Source: Phoebastria nigripes (taxonomy: Eukaryota > Chordata > Aves > Procellariiformes > Diomedeidae). From it: a stretch of 64,000 nt of DNA. Both the position numbers and the translations under genes were made by a program. This document shows positions 51,455-64,000 of the stretch, piece by piece. The stretch is from NCBI GenBank assembly GCA_035582835.1, contig JAYKAV010002442.1, positions 3,959,984 through 4,023,983 on the forward strand, in the 5' to 3' direction. The notes beneath the pieces were generated by a model. It worked only from the letters and a program-made list of their open reading frames with translations. It had not been told where the DNA came from and did not search any database. The first letter of the stretch is position 1. Each line of letters opens with the position of its first letter.

Positions 51455-53356
51455 CTGCAAAAGAAAGAAACAAAGATGTCATCATACTACTGTCCAGCTA
51501 AAGTCCCATCAGCAATACCAAAAGCCAACCTCTTGAGGGAGCCTGTTACATCATGATTTTATTTAAACAGAAAGGAGTCTTATTACAAAAGTGGTTTTGG
51601 CATGGGAGGGTCCAGGTATAACTGCATTATATGCAATATCTAAGTGAAACTTGAAAACTGAAGGTGAAGAAGAAAGAATCTAATGTGACGTAATTCTTAT
51701 GTTATACAGGAACACTTTCGACTGCTAGCAAGGAAGTTCTTCAGTCCTGAGGCCTCCCAGACACAGTTTGAAAAGGAAAGAAAAGGAAAGAAAATTAACA
51801 GTCTGGCTGTTTATTCAAAAACAAAACTCACGTCACCTCAGGAAGAGCATCACTGACCAACAATTAATCACAAAGGACACAAGTCAGTCGACTGAACTTC
51901 CACAGAAAGTGAACACAGCAGTGATCTTTCTGCTTCACTGGCCATTGAACTTGTTCATGTCAGCCCATCTAAACTGTCTTGTTCTGTGAAGTCTCTTGGG
52001 ATTCTCCCCCCAGTTTTTGTGTTTTAGCACCACTGGTCTAAACTCTTGGCTTTTGATGGCCTCCAAAGAAACCTGCAATATAAGTGTTGTAACAAACCTA
52101 TAGTTAAAACAATTATACATATGACTTCTTATATGGCATTTGCCTGGTATCAGAAAGAAAGGATATCTGAAAAGCAGGAAACTGCAAAGTTTCTTACATA
52201 GATAAACTTCTCTTCTGGTTGCATTTGGAAGAATCTAGATGAGAAAGACTCCAAAAGATCCTCATAAAACAGGAAATCAAAAATGCATTTAAAATTAACG
52301 TAGGAAAACTAAAGAATTTGAAAATCATTTACTTTAATTATTCTCCATATGGATTCTGCAAGAATCTTGCAGAATGTAGGCCAGGTGTACTGTAGCATGC
52401 ATAGAGCCTTGCTTAGCGCAAGCAGGGGGTGAGAGCTCAGGCTTTCTGCAGTTTCCAGGTTTCACAGGCCCCAAGGAATTTGGGAGACAGAACCCTCCAA
52501 GGACAGGCCCAAGGAACTCTCAACTAAATGCTTAATTTGGAAGGCTTAAAGGAGTTATCTTGAAGTAACAGAGGCAGGAAATGGATATATCAGTATTTTT
52601 CTTCCTGGTACTTTTATCTGTTTGTTAACGAGAAGTAGCAATGGCCTAGTGAGAGCACGGCCACAGAAAACAGAAATCAACAAGTCACAGCCTCTAAAAA
52701 TAAAACGAAGGAAAACAGCTCACAAGGCCAAAGTGGAAACAAAATCCTGCAAAAAACCTGCAAACTTCACTTTGAAAGAAGCACCCTGAGCAGTGCTGCA
52801 GTCTTGTTTAGAAAGAACATTTGGAAATGAAGGTAGTTAAGTTGCCAGGCACGTTGAGTCCTTAGCTTCTGTCAGGGAGAACTCAAACTGTGATGTGAAC
52901 TTTTATTCGGCAGGAGCTGGATGCAGACAGCTGCAGATGCAAAGTACCTGTCATACTGACTAAGGATAGATTTGAACCAGTGACCTGGAGGCGAGACTAC
53001 TTCCTACAGTCTACCATCTGATTTACTACCTTAATAAAAATGTATTTCTCAGCTTCTTGAGCAGTGACAATGCATCAAACATAGTACCTCAAAAAAGTAA
53101 AGCACTAGGTACCCNAGTGAACATTTTCCGGTTGCCAGAAGGCTTCAAACTTAATTATATGGCAAACCTAAGGACAGCAATTGCATAAATAAAGTGAACA
53201 GCATCCCTGCGTTTCACTTACATGCAGCACTGATAAAGAGGAGCCAAGATGCTTCTTTCATCCAGGGCAGGGTTTCCAAAGCTGAAAAGCAAAATTAAAA
53301 CCAAGTGAACCACTTGAACTCCTAATGTTGTTCTCAACATCAACAGATTTGTAAAG

Positions 53357-53413
<57 letters not shown>

Positions 53414-56400
53414 ATACTAGGCAATTTCATGCTCCAACAGATCAAATCATTTAAATTAAAATATAAACAGGCCATGACCAATTACAGATATAACTCTCAA
53501 AAGCATCAGCTAAGGTACCAGGTAAACGGAAGCAACACCAGCGTACCTAGTTCTTTATCAGACCAAGGCACCTTAGAAACGAACTCCAGAGGAGTTTAGA
53601 AACTGAGCTCATCTTGCAAAGCAGGGGAAAGAATAATTGGTATTCTGGACATAGAGAGCAGGAGCTTTGCCTGTCTGACACAGCTGGACAGGGCANGAAC
53701 AAAATAGCAGCCACGTGCTGTTTTAGATGGCCAAGCTTAGATCAACAGTTCAACAAACAAGGTGATCAACTTTAACATTTCACGATCACACTTTCTAAGG
53801 GAGGCCTGCCAAAAGGATTTCATAGTATTTCAAGCGTCATCTAAACACATGCTTTTTTTTTTTTTTTTAAAATAGTTTCACCCCCCTCATAACACTGTTT
53901 TCAACAAAGAACTTTCCCCTCAATAAAGATAACTTACTCTAGGAGTTTGGCATTACTCTGCTCAAATAATTCTGTTAGTAGTGGCTTTAAAACTGGAACA
54001 AGCTCCCCAGGGAAGCNGTCATGGCACCAGGGAGCGTCTGGACGATGCTCTTAACCATATGGTTTAGTTTTAGGTAGTCCTGCGAGGAGCAGGGAGTTGG
54101 ACTCGATGATCCTTATGGGTGCCTTCCAACTTGAGATATTCTACGATTCTATGAAAAAACTGTCCCCCTACCCCTTATCTCAAAGGAGCTGAAAGAACTT
54201 TACTTAAGCTTTCAAGAAAACAATTTACTTCTGGGCCTGCAAAGCCCCACCGGAAATGTTTTCATAATGTTATAAGCACGTACCATAATGAAAGGTCTGA
54301 CATGACCTTCAACTATCATATTCACTTCCAGTGACTAATATATTAATTTCCTCCTAGCACATTGCCAGAGCATTATAGAAAGACATTTTTTGCCAAATTC
54401 ACCTAAAGCAGTCTGAAAGCAGCAATAATTAGGCAGTCCCAAGGTGGAATGCATCCTGCTGACATAACTGAAGGAGTGTTACTCAACAGGCTGATGCATA
54501 AAGACAAAATACTCAACACAGCCACTGCAGACAAATTAGAAACAAAGGAAGGAAGGAAGGAAGGAATCCACTAGACGAAAGGCAAATGGGGAAAGAAATG
54601 GTAACTCCAAGCCTTCCAAGGATCTGTCTAGATCAGAGGTCCCAACTGCTGTGTACCCTTCGTACAAGCGGTATGCAAAGCCACTGCGGAGCAGAGCCTG
54701 GCACAGGAACTGCCAGAGCTAACCATCAGAAGCTGGTCCATCCGCACAAGGGGAAACTCACTGCCACTGCAGATGGTAGTTCCCATCAGAAAAAAACACT
54801 CAGGAGTCTCCGGACTAAATCATGAGAAAGTGGAATAGGTTATCTTTGTTTTTAAGAAAAATTAAGCAAATTGTTATGATTAAACAAGGCTATATCGTCA
54901 ATAGGATTTTTAACTTAAACTATACCAGCCAACATACAAAAACTATAGCAAAGGCAGAACAATGCACATTTTAAACACATATGCTTAATAGTAAAGTTTG
55001 GCCTCAAGAAGGACTTCTCATCAGTTCCTCTCAGTTACCACATGCTTCACTTTTGATTCGATAATAGTTAATGTCCACACTCAGGACATCATCATATTTT
55101 GCTCTCAGTATCAGTTCTATCTCCATTTTAAACTTTTAACCTTTTAAAGCCAGAGCAGACAGATCCAGAAGGCAGGGAATGCCAAATTATTCAGAGACAC
55201 GTTTTGGAAAGATCTACTTCTACTATGGCACTCACTAATACTCACTGGTAAATAATAAATCATAAGTTTTTAATCTTCCATTAATTAAAAGCATAAAAGG
55301 GAGGGGCTCTTCTGGGGATAGGAGGAGAGACACAAGCAAACCTTTGAAAGTTGCTTGGGGAAAAAAGGTCATACTGTGCTAATTTGGGCGTTTCTGTAGT
55401 TTGAGTAAGACTTTGCCCAAAGCAGTCCTAATATCTAGAGCACAGAGTAAGCATAACAGCCTTTGAAGGACCCTAATATTTGGTGAGTAATTTCCGTTAA
55501 GAAGGAAAGCTTTGCATTTTTAGCACAAAAAGTATTAATGAAAAGATTAGCGAGAGAAAACAGAGAGATACAGAGCAGATAAATGTGTGCCCTTGCGCTC
55601 ACTACTGCCTGGCCACCAGGATTTCCCTTACCTTTTGGCATTATCCAAGAGGATGAGCATACTGGCTCCTTCATCGTCCTGGAAACTCTCATAGTGATGC
55701 CGGTCAGCATTCCCAATCAAATAGTCAAAGATGGCGGTGTCAATGATATCAAGGAGACGGGGGCCCGAGTCATAGGGTGAAGTTTTCTTCACAGCATCAC
55801 AATAGCTTTCGTCATACTCCCACCTGTGGGCCGTCAAGAGAAAACAAATCAAATCGCCAAGGAACACTCCATCATGGCACACCAACGGTATTTATAGCTC
55901 CCCCTTTATTCACTTATGAGTGCATAAAGAAAAGGTGAGCGCAGCAGTCAAGGCTATATAAAGAAGAAAGAGCTAGACGAAAGTGTTTTATTAAACGAGT
56001 AAATCCTGTATGAACACCCTAGCGTATGGAGCAAGCTATAGTTTCAGTGCAAGGTTACCCATCATCTTCCTACAGAAAACAAGGTCAGAGTTTGCTTCCT
56101 CACTGCTCCCAATTCGGCAGTGGCCAGGCTGCCTCACGGCAAGATTACCATCATGACTTGCCTCCCTTAATTTCCTAAGGACTTCAAGTACTGTGTCTAT
56201 TTCTATTGCCTTGACCTGCTTCCATCGGTCTTGCTTTCCAGTGATCCTCTTCATTTTTCTTTCTAATGCAAATAGCCTCATCACGGTTACTAATGACCTC
56301 CTCTGTCCTGAGGAGAAGGGCCTCATACGCGTTCATTCGCTTTCACTCACAGTTGTCTCCTTCCTCCCCACTTCCCTTTCAGAGCCTCTCACCTTCTTCT

Positions 56401-59400
56401 CCAATGGCAAGATTTCAAGCTTCCCTTTTCTCTCCTCTCTTTCTACACATGACCTAGGCATGTACTTGTGGTCTTATAACACGGGTGTCATGTCTCAATT
56501 CTCCAAAGCTAGGATTTTAAATTTTCTCATTTTCTTCTTTACAGTTTTCAAAGCTATTCAACACCACCACGAAAACAGCCAAATCTCTGGTGTATTTCCT
56601 TTCCATCTGTTAACCTAAATAACAAGTACATCTATAACATCTTCCATGTAAGGACTGAAACAATCCTTCACAAAATAGCAGTTAAGGTGGAAATGCCTTA
56701 AACCATCTGTGAACTGTAAACAGAAATGGAGGAAACACAAGCTGGAGAGACTCACTGACATGCTCAAAATTGCAGAGAGTCATAAAAGCAGGGAGAAGAT
56801 CAGAATTTAACTACTAGAACTGCCACATACCCCATCTCATCTTCTAGAGGTCTGGAGCCTAAGCTCCCAATATCCCNTCTTTCCTCCAGTTATCCAAATC
56901 AGAGTGGCCAAAATTTTATCTTCTCAATGTTTTTGTTAACACATCACACACACTCCTCAAATGCTGTCTCTAGCTCCCTCTTTATTCTGCATCAAGGTCC
57001 AACTCACGTTCAACTTGCAGCACAAACCCACAAGGTAAAAGTCTCAGAACGTACTCCTCCTTGTACTGGATACATTTCTTTTATGCTACATCCCTCTCTC
57101 CCTCAAGTGCTTCTCTTTCACTCATTTTACTTTAGATCAGTATTTAATCTCCTTGCAACAATTTTTCAGATATACCATGCTCTCTCTTCTCATTTTTCAT
57201 TCACTCTTTCAAGACAGACCTTTCTCCGACATTTATTTCTGATCATTTATATTGTATTAGCATAGGACTGTGAAGGTCAGGGATTTCAACTATTACATGT
57301 CCATTAAAAATTATGTACCCTAATGTGACTATATGAATTATGTTCAAAAGGTCAACTCAGGACAGAGTAGAAGCAGCTAGACCGGGGAAAAAAAATTCCT
57401 ACAGAGTTATTTTTCCATAATTACCAGACACAGAAAAAGGAGAGCATGACATCTAGAATGTTTAATTCTCCTGATGCTCTCAAAGTGAAAAGAGCAACAT
57501 GACAAGGTGCAAAACAACAGAACCATGCAATCCCATCCGAACAAGGCAAGGGCAAGTAAGTTTAAAATACAGCAAATATCAAATCAGCATAGGTATCAGG
57601 GTAAACTCCTGTATAAGCAGGCAGTTTATTACAAAAAACAGCCTCTCAGAAAAAGAAACACCTCCAAGAAATTCAGTCAATTCATTACCGCAACCTACCG
57701 TGTACTAAATACAGCTGATTTTGACCTGTTGAAAAGGAGATAATATCTGCTGCTCAAAAATCAAACTGTATATTTAATACTCTAAAACAATTCAATGAAG
57801 CCTTTGGATGAGATTCTTTCTGAGAACAATCACATCATTGGAAATCAATGGATATTTTAGATCAAGGACTAAAAATCTCTTTCTAATCACCTGTCCAGGA
57901 CACAGACTTCGAAAAATTTACTAAGCTCGAAACCACCTGCTCTGGTCATGGCAAAAACATCTCCAACCCAAATACTCAGACATGTTACATCCATTGTACA
58001 AGATTGCTATATCCCATGTTTGTCCTTCTCTGGAAGCATTCTTTAGATGCTGAGCATGGTCACCAAATACTGTTGGTATTCAAGGCAAAGAAGAACTTTT
58101 CAGTGCCTACCTACTTAAGCTAAACCAGCTCTACAACTTTTGAAACAAACTACAAGGACCATGAAATCAGGTCTGGCAGAAAACAGCACAGTGCTACTGT
58201 ATTTTAGTGGGCCACAGAGAGGCACAGTGTCAAAGGAAGGTCTAGTGGCACAAGAGAAGAGTCTTGGTTTGCCCAGGGCCAAGATTTTCAGAGCCTGGAG
58301 TGATTGTATGGTGGAGTTATGTTCCAGGCAAGAAGCAGAAAAAGGACAGCACTTAGTATCATGGAAAACAATGAAGATTTCCTTCTTGCTCATTTTAATT
58401 TAAATCTCATCCTAGCCTTCTTGACCTCTAGTGTCGTATCAAGAAAGCTGCCGGCAAAACTCTAGGTTTTGAGAACACTTGCTCCTTAATTAGCCACCGT
58501 ATTGCAAGGGTAATTCTAGTACAAATTATCACATATAAAGAATAACCCTATCATGTTCTCATACCTGGCAAGTTTGCCTTCACGGTAAGTCCTACCCCAT
58601 GGGTGCCGATGCTTCTGAAGAGGCCAGACATCCGGTAGCCACAGGGTCACTGACCCCTCCATGATGTCCCCGTCTGCACAAGCTGGTTCTGTTTCCCGAC
58701 AATAGTAGCACTTCCCATAGAAGCAAGTGTTATTACCTTAAAAAAAATATAATAAAGAGGTAGCAAAAGAGCAGAACTTAATCCAAGGGATGCCAACTGA
58801 AATTCAGGAGCATATTGCTGAAGCAGAGCCTTCCCTGCAATAGGATTTCACTGCACTTGACCTCATGCTTCCTACCTCTGAGAGAGAGAGGCTCAAGAGA
58901 TTAAACAGACAGCTATTCATTCAAAGCAACGTTAAAGACTAATATTCAAAGGAAAGAGTAATTATATTTTCTAATGTTTTTATCACACAGAGTTAATACA
59001 ACATTGCACTATCAACAAATTTTTGTGATCCCTTCCTAGTCCTTAGGACCTTGACTGTGCAACCTTAGCACTCCTTGTTTTTTAAATTTCACACTTCACG
59101 TGTCAGATTTCTCACTTTTTTGAAAAAGTTGACCAAAAAGAGACAAGTGAAAAAAGACTAAGCAGAACTCAAATGGATTTGGAGCCCTGAGACCTGCCAT
59201 ACATCTCAGTTACTTGAGCTGACTCAGCAGGGGAAACACAAATGAGCTGTCATGCTTATATGACCTAGGGACGCAGATCTGTCAAAAGTTTCACGTGTGT
59301 CTTCTGACAGGAGAGGAACAATGAAACCCTGCAGCCTTTAGTCATTACGGCCTATGTAGCCTGTAGCGTACGGTAATGTACGTAGCCTAGACTAACATTT

Positions 59401-62400
59401 TTAGCTTAACCTTTTCTATTTCACCTTTCTAACCTGCCTTCACTTGACTCTTGCCAAGTCAATTCCAGTTCCATATTCACAGATGTTCTTCCAAAATATT
59501 CTTCAACTATGTCTCACTTCCTTGTCATTCCACTTATTCCCTGTCCTTTCTTCCTTTGGCCCTACATCCAACATCCTCCATCCTCCCCAAACCAGGCCCA
59601 GCTCACTGACAGATGTGTTTTTCATTTTCCATCCTTACACCATGAGCCCAAATCCCACATCACAACTCCTCAGCCAGCCAGCACTCCTTTGCAGTCCTCC
59701 ATCCAGACCCGGCTCTTGTGCTCCTAGTATCCCAGTCAGACAACTTGAGGACATCAGAGATGATCATTTACAACACAGATCTTGCAGCAGACCAGATATC
59801 TTATTTTACGGAAAGCCTTGCAAGTCTCTCTTCCTATCCATGGCCTGCAGCAGGTCTAGCAAGAGACAGAATTCTTTGAGATTCTAGCTGCAGCTCTAGC
59901 AAATCTGGACTGAGTATGCACGAATTATCTTTTCTTCAAAACCTCAGAAATTTGGTCAAATTTGGGTTGACAAGAGATCACAACCTTCTCCTCAGATCCA
60001 CCCATTTCTTTGGTTCATGCTCTGCAGAACAGGCAGTTCCAAGGAATCTAAGGAAAGGCAATGAAAATTTCTGGAGCCGTACTTTTCAAGTCAGCATTTC
60101 TGCTAGAAAACTGCTTAGTTATCTTGGCTGAAATTAGAAAAAGTAAAGTCTGCCTGAGGCAGACACCCAATCTGAATGCAAAAAGGGTTTGGCAAGGCAG
60201 AGCTACTCTCATCTGAAAGTTACACCTTATAACTGAAAGTGTTACACAAACTTAGNAGGTGAGACTGCCAACAGTGCTTGTAATAGAAATATACACAGGC
60301 ACACGTATTTATCAGCTGTAATGAACAATCATCTCTAGAGTCTTCTCATTAGGGGAAGAAAAAAAAAAAAAAAGAGTAATAATTGGATATTTTATGAAAG
60401 CCAGAAGGAGTTAAGGCTGCAGCATAGGTAATTTCTTGGTGTTTAATGACCACCTGGTAGGAGTTCACATTAATAATTCCCATTAAGTGCCCTTCACAGC
60501 ATTATTACTGTAAACAACATACGGAAGTTCTGACACATTTAGTTATGAATGCTCAGCAGACTCTGATGTAGCACAAACAACATCTAACACCAACCGACGC
60601 ATCAGCTCTATAAATTATCCCAAATCACCACTGTGTCCGCATTAAATACAATTCCATTTTTTTCCTTTCAGGTCTAATCATAGACTTTTCTAACCACCTC
60701 TGACAGCAGAGAGAAAATTCTTACTCAAAAAAATCCCATCTGTAACAGCAGCATGAGGGAACACAGAGAAGTTACACAGGCAAAACTGCTCGGAGAAAAT
60801 CAAGTCGTCCTCCCCCGCCAAATGGGGTTATACAAGCGTTACGATCTCTCTTGGCACAGAAAGAGACTTACCAGCTTCCTGTATCATAGTTAACTGTTCT
60901 ATAACTGTGTCAGATTCCCATGGCTCTTTCTCCCCATTAAACACATTTTTCTTTACTGGGCTGCACAATCCATGGACTCCACTTACCCACAGTCATGAAG
61001 GTACCCAGAAGCTGCTCTGTGGCAACAGGTTTGATCTCTGTACGTAGATTCACAAACCTGCCAACCACCAGTGGAGCTCGTCGGAAACCCAGAATTCTGA
61101 TTTGGGGTGAAAAAACATGACATGAGAATTTGCAACATAGGCAGCAGTTCTAAATTAAAACAAAACAAAACCACAGTCTCTGTGCCATTGTCTGAAATTG
61201 AGATGACTGAGACCAAAGAATAAAGTTGGAACCCTGCAGCAACCTCCTCTCTTCTCCAAGGCAAAGTAAGGAAACTCATTTTTCTTAAGTGCCTGGATGT
61301 TAAACTTGCTTTATAGGCCATCAGTGACACTCCTTTATTAGAGCATTTGCAGCAGAGCAACACAGGATGCACCATGCTCCAACTCTCAGAAATCAGACCT
61401 CATACCAGAAATATCCATCATCCGTCTTATGTACAGGCTGAAGCAGTAACCATATGGCCTTTGGGCTGGTCACCTGGAAAGATCATTTATAATTTGTGGG
61501 AATTATTATCTATTAAAATGTTATGTTTAAGCCCAATTCAATTATACTTGAAAGTAAACAATCTAGGAATTATTTTGTTTGGCATGAGAGGGGAGAAGGG
61601 AAGAGAGAATGGTAGAACAAAACGGAATGCCTGAAGTGTCTGGAAAAAAAGAGAGGTGGGAAGAATAATCATAAAACGTGCAGTCACAAGATCCAGGTTC
61701 CACTCCCATGTCTGCCACTGTCTTTGCTCTGTGACCACAAATAACTTGGGTATTTGTAATGGAATTTTAAAAGCGCTTAAAGGAGGAGTACAAACATCAG
61801 TACAACATCAGCCCCAACTCTCTTAATGTACTTTTGATATCCTTTTGGTCATCTTTGCATCTCAGAAAAAGAGACTGAAAAGGGACTGTCCCTTCTGAAA
61901 AAGGGACAATCTACATTCCACAGAGACACTGGGAGAGTCACTCTTAACAGCTGCAAAGTATTTTTTTTTAGAGATTCAACAAGTCAGTCCCCTTCCACAA
62001 GTTATAAAATACCTCTAAGAAAGGGCAACACAAAATGTCTGCCTGAACAAATCATGTATGCATAAAGACAAAATTCATAGCCAGTACAGTTAGTTATGCA
62101 CAGCTTGAGAAAAGGCAGGCGTTCCAAGGAAATAAGCACAGAGCTGGAAAACCTGTCCCTGTATTTTCAGACCCACAGCTGAAAGGCCAGTATCCCGGAT
62201 AGCACAGCCTCCCCATTAGTGGTAAACATACAATATTTTTCAGGTCCTTCTTGAAACAATGGCATCCTCGGACAAAATATGTAACTGTCACCATTCAAAA
62301 CAAAGGTACACGCTAAAGTTACGTGGGCAGGCAGCTTCTGCTAGGTATTCTTGAAGAATATAGAGGTGCATACCCACAAAGAGAGGAGAAAGGCCAGAGA

Positions 62401-63692
62401 AACAAGCACCAAAACACAGCCAAAGCAAAAACAAGGAAGAGCTAAGAAAGAGGGGTCTGGACACTGGAAAGAGGCTTTGAATTGTTGCTTTATCGTCTTT
62501 GATCATTGCTTTTTCAGGGAAACACAAGTCTGCATTTTTCTTGAAAACACAAATGGACAACAGACATCCGGCTACATCTTTTCTTTTCTTTTTTTTTTTT
62601 TTTTTTTGTCCTAAAGTACCCTGATTTTGGCCCACTACCTGAAGATTGCAACAACAGTGATGGGTATTACACAACTGATTTAACACAACCAGAATTATTA
62701 ATTTCCATTGCCTGTAAAATGAGTTCCACAGGTGAATTATGACTAACATATCTTTTACCACCTATGAATTCAGTCACAGTGACGAGCCTCTTATTTATGT
62801 ACTAGGAAAGGAAGACTAAAACCTCAGTTTAAGTTCAACCATTTGATTCTTTATTATATTTGTCCCTCCTTATTCCCTTTCCCAAGATTTTAAGTCTCTT
62901 CATATAAGAATTTTTCACATCTTTAATTATCTTCAGAAATCTTCTCCAAAGTGCCAACATGGTCCTCTTATACTGAGGAGACCAAGACTGCGCTCATTTA
63001 TTCTAGATGAAGCTGCATCTTTAACTCATATTTCATAACTATCAACATCCAGTGTTTGGTAATTTCTGTCCCATTCTTTGTATGTCCCGTAACTTTGGTT
63101 TTTTTCTCCTGGTAATTGCACCTCCAGCTCAGGTCCACAAAACCACCTGGATACCCCTGAATACAATTAATATATAAATAGCTGTTTTTCCTCTAGGATG
63201 CATTGATTCATATTTAGTCTAGACTGAATTGTTAGTCTAGACATTAGATTTAACCTTTTAGCATAATGGACGTTAATTTAGCACATATATTCGGCATTTC
63301 AGACTCTTCCATAGGATTTGGCTAAGCTCTTTCTTACGTATAATATGAAGTATCAGCGGTTTCAGTGCTCATTCTCCTTTTCAAATTTCTCAAACAAATC
63401 TTAAATGTTAGAATCTTGCACAGATCTTCGAAATGAAGTTTCACAAAAAAGCTAATAATTTTTATTTTTGGCTTCAATGTGATACATTGGCAGGTTTAGA
63501 AATAACTCACATCTGAGGTGTATTCTTCAAGGGACCCCTTTTTCCCCAACTCTGAAAAACTGTTTACCAGAGACAATAAAACCAGGTAACCCAATAGTTC
63601 CATACCTATCCAGGTGAAAGGCTGCCACCTCTGCGTTGTGTCTGTCATAGCCAGCATATGGTTCTCCTTCCACTACATAATCCCTGGCATAT
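51223..63692 (-). CDS. FAM20B: FAM20B glycosaminoglycan xylosylkinase, partial (six 3' coding exons)
   Basis: Exons 63692-63606, 61096-60987, 58736-58565, 55823-55632, 53281-53222 and 51454-51223 join in frame to about 283 codons plus stop. They match the C-terminal two thirds of FAM20B (human protein 409 aa). Seen: [20 protein letters not shown], the cysteine set in [19 protein letters not shown], the catalytic-loop motif [10 protein letters not shown] with its Asp, the metal-binding DNAKS (DFG-equivalent) and C-terminus [12 protein letters not shown]. The enzyme is a type II Golgi membrane protein that phosphorylates xylose O-2 in the proteoglycan linker, promoting chain extension. The transmembrane N-terminus and roughly the first 125 residues lie past base 64000. 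Same strand as TOR3A, as in human. Confidence 0.96.
51455..53221 (-). other. FAM20B: FAM20B last intron
   Basis: A 1.8-kb intron. No element recognised. The AT-rich ORFs here have no homology. Confidence 0.85.
53222..53281 (-). CDS. FAM20B: FAM20B exon: [19 protein letters not shown]
   Basis: A 60-nt exon between TTTTCAG and GTAAGT, too short for an ORF scan. It matches the family sequence after DNAKS. A 50-base A-run (T-run on the coding strand) lies about 80 bp before its acceptor. Confidence 0.95.
53361..53410. repeat. Poly-A run of 50
   Basis: Uninterrupted A run on the + strand and poly-T on the FAM20B coding strand. Likely to be length-variable. Confidence 0.9.
53998..54154 (+). mobile_element. 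CR1 LINE 3' end
   Basis: AGCTCCCCAGGGAAGC, then GAGTTGGACTCGATGATCCT, GCCTTCCAACTTGAGATATT and the terminal CTACGATTCTATGA repeat are the standard avian CR1 3' end. It is heavily truncated, on + (antisense to FAM20B), in an intron. Confidence 0.93.
55632..55823 (-). CDS. FAM20B: FAM20B exon: catalytic loop and DNAK metal site
   Basis: A 192-nt exon encoding [60 protein letters not shown] and K. It holds both key aspartates of the kinase. Acceptor CCCACAG, donor GTAAGG. Confidence 0.97.
55824..58564 (-). other. FAM20B: FAM20B intron
   Basis: A 2.7-kb intron, nothing recognised. Pyrimidine-rich on + near 56190-56460, which lets spurious ORFs stay open. Confidence 0.85.
58565..58736 (-). CDS. 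FAM20B: FAM20B exon: cysteine-rich insert
   Basis: A 172-nt exon encoding [40 protein letters not shown] and [13 protein letters not shown]. It carries four closely spaced cysteines and an NNT sequon. Acceptor TTTTTTAAG, donor GTATGA. Confidence 0.95.
58737..60986 (-). other. FAM20B: FAM20B intron
   Basis: A 2.25-kb intron. Only an oligo-A tract near 60360 stands out. The 59444-59887 ORF is low-complexity and has no known homologue. Confidence 0.85.
60987..61096 (-). CDS. FAM20B: FAM20B exon: [13 protein letters not shown]
   Basis: A 110-nt exon encoding [20 protein letters not shown] then [16 protein letters not shown]. Acceptor AAATCAG, donor GTAAGT. Confidence 0.95.
61097..63605 (-). other. 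FAM20B: FAM20B intron
   Basis: A 2.5-kb intron with a T-run at 62588-62607. No gene or element recognised. Confidence 0.85.
63606..63692 (-). CDS. FAM20B: FAM20B exon: [11 protein letters not shown] region
   Basis: An 87-nt exon encoding [20 protein letters not shown] then EVAAFHLD. Acceptor TTACAG, donor GTATGG. It is the most 5' exon in the window. Confidence 0.95.
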
Positions 63693-64000
63693 CTGTAATT
63701 GAAATAAGTCAAATAAAGTGATTCATGCAGGATTCCCATCAACTCTGCTGTTCAGAGTAACAAGTGCAATAACAGTGCTACGTTAAACAGACTCTGGGTC
63801 ACTTTCAAAATGATTGCCAATGGGAGAGGGAAAAATTATTAATGAGATTAAATAGCGTACAGACTGCTGAAGTAGTAAATAAGGAGGAAAGGTCAGTAAT
63901 GTACAGTGGTCTCAAGAGCTTGGGAAGCGGTGCCCATTCAAACTAATGAGTCTTAATTCAACCATATGCCAAGTCACATTTAAGAACAAAGAGCACAGAC
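63693..64000 (-). other. FAM20B: FAM20B intron, cut by window edge
   Basis: Intronic sequence upstream of the first visible FAM20B exon. The 5' coding exons lie beyond base 64000. Confidence 0.8.

Larger units (their letters stand above)
53282..55631 (-). other. FAM20B: FAM20B intron with poly-A run and CR1
   Basis: A 2.35-kb intron. Contains the A50 run (53361-53410), a CR1 3' end (about 53998-54154) and a GGAA repeat (54548-54565). Confidence 0.85.

Noticed and set aside
54548..54565. GGAA repeat as an ETS-type enhancer
   Set aside because: Only about four units, and an ordinary microsatellite is the simpler reading.

Overview
The window is nuclear DNA from a vertebrate, almost certainly a bird. 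It has large spliced genes with GT-AG introns, CR1-type LINE fragments (two of them near the 3' end, one ending in the ATTCTATGA-type repeat), and two solo LTRs of an endogenous retrovirus family that I associate, from memory, with neoavian genomes. Scattered single Ns and one 30-N gap at 19621-19650 show it is a draft assembly.

Three protein-coding genes can be read exon by exon. ABL2 (Abelson-related non-receptor tyrosine kinase, ARG) is on the + strand, with coding exons from 14040 to 29976. TOR3A (torsin-3A, an ER-lumen AAA+ ATPase) is on the - strand, 43111 down to 37301. FAM20B (Golgi glycosaminoglycan xylose kinase) is on the - strand, 63692 down to 51223, and its 5' part lies beyond the right edge. 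ABL2-TOR3A-FAM20B is the gene order I know from human chromosome 1q25, which with the protein sequence settles ABL2 over ABL1.

Layout: 1-14039 is AT-rich DNA upstream of ABL2 exon 1A. It is probably part of the long first intron if the myristoylated 1B first exon lies left of the window. It holds a degenerate CR1, an exact 119-bp tandem duplication and a candidate extra first exon at 7871-7937. From 14040 to 29976 are 11 ABL2 coding exons (1,135 aa when joined), followed by a 3'UTR of about 5.2 kb ending at an AATAAA at 35161. TOR3A converges on it, with a likely poly(A) signal only about 190 bp away. TOR3A has six coding exons (406 aa) in a GC-rich block with a CpG-rich first exon. Next come about 4.4 kb of intergenic DNA and a probable 3.6-kb FAM20B 3'UTR (47.6-51.2 kb). 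Six FAM20B coding exons, spread over 12.5 kb of introns, fill the rest.

The three proteins do not form one pathway: ABL2 signals to the actin cytoskeleton, TOR3A works in the ER lumen, and FAM20B regulates proteoglycan linker synthesis in the Golgi. I found no new gene system. The most interesting signals are structural. One solo LTR sits 36 bp upstream of an essential ABL2 kinase exon, and its target-site duplication contains a branchpoint-like motif. A second LTR of the same family fills most of a short TOR3A intron. There is also an unrecognised, phase-compatible candidate first exon for ABL2.
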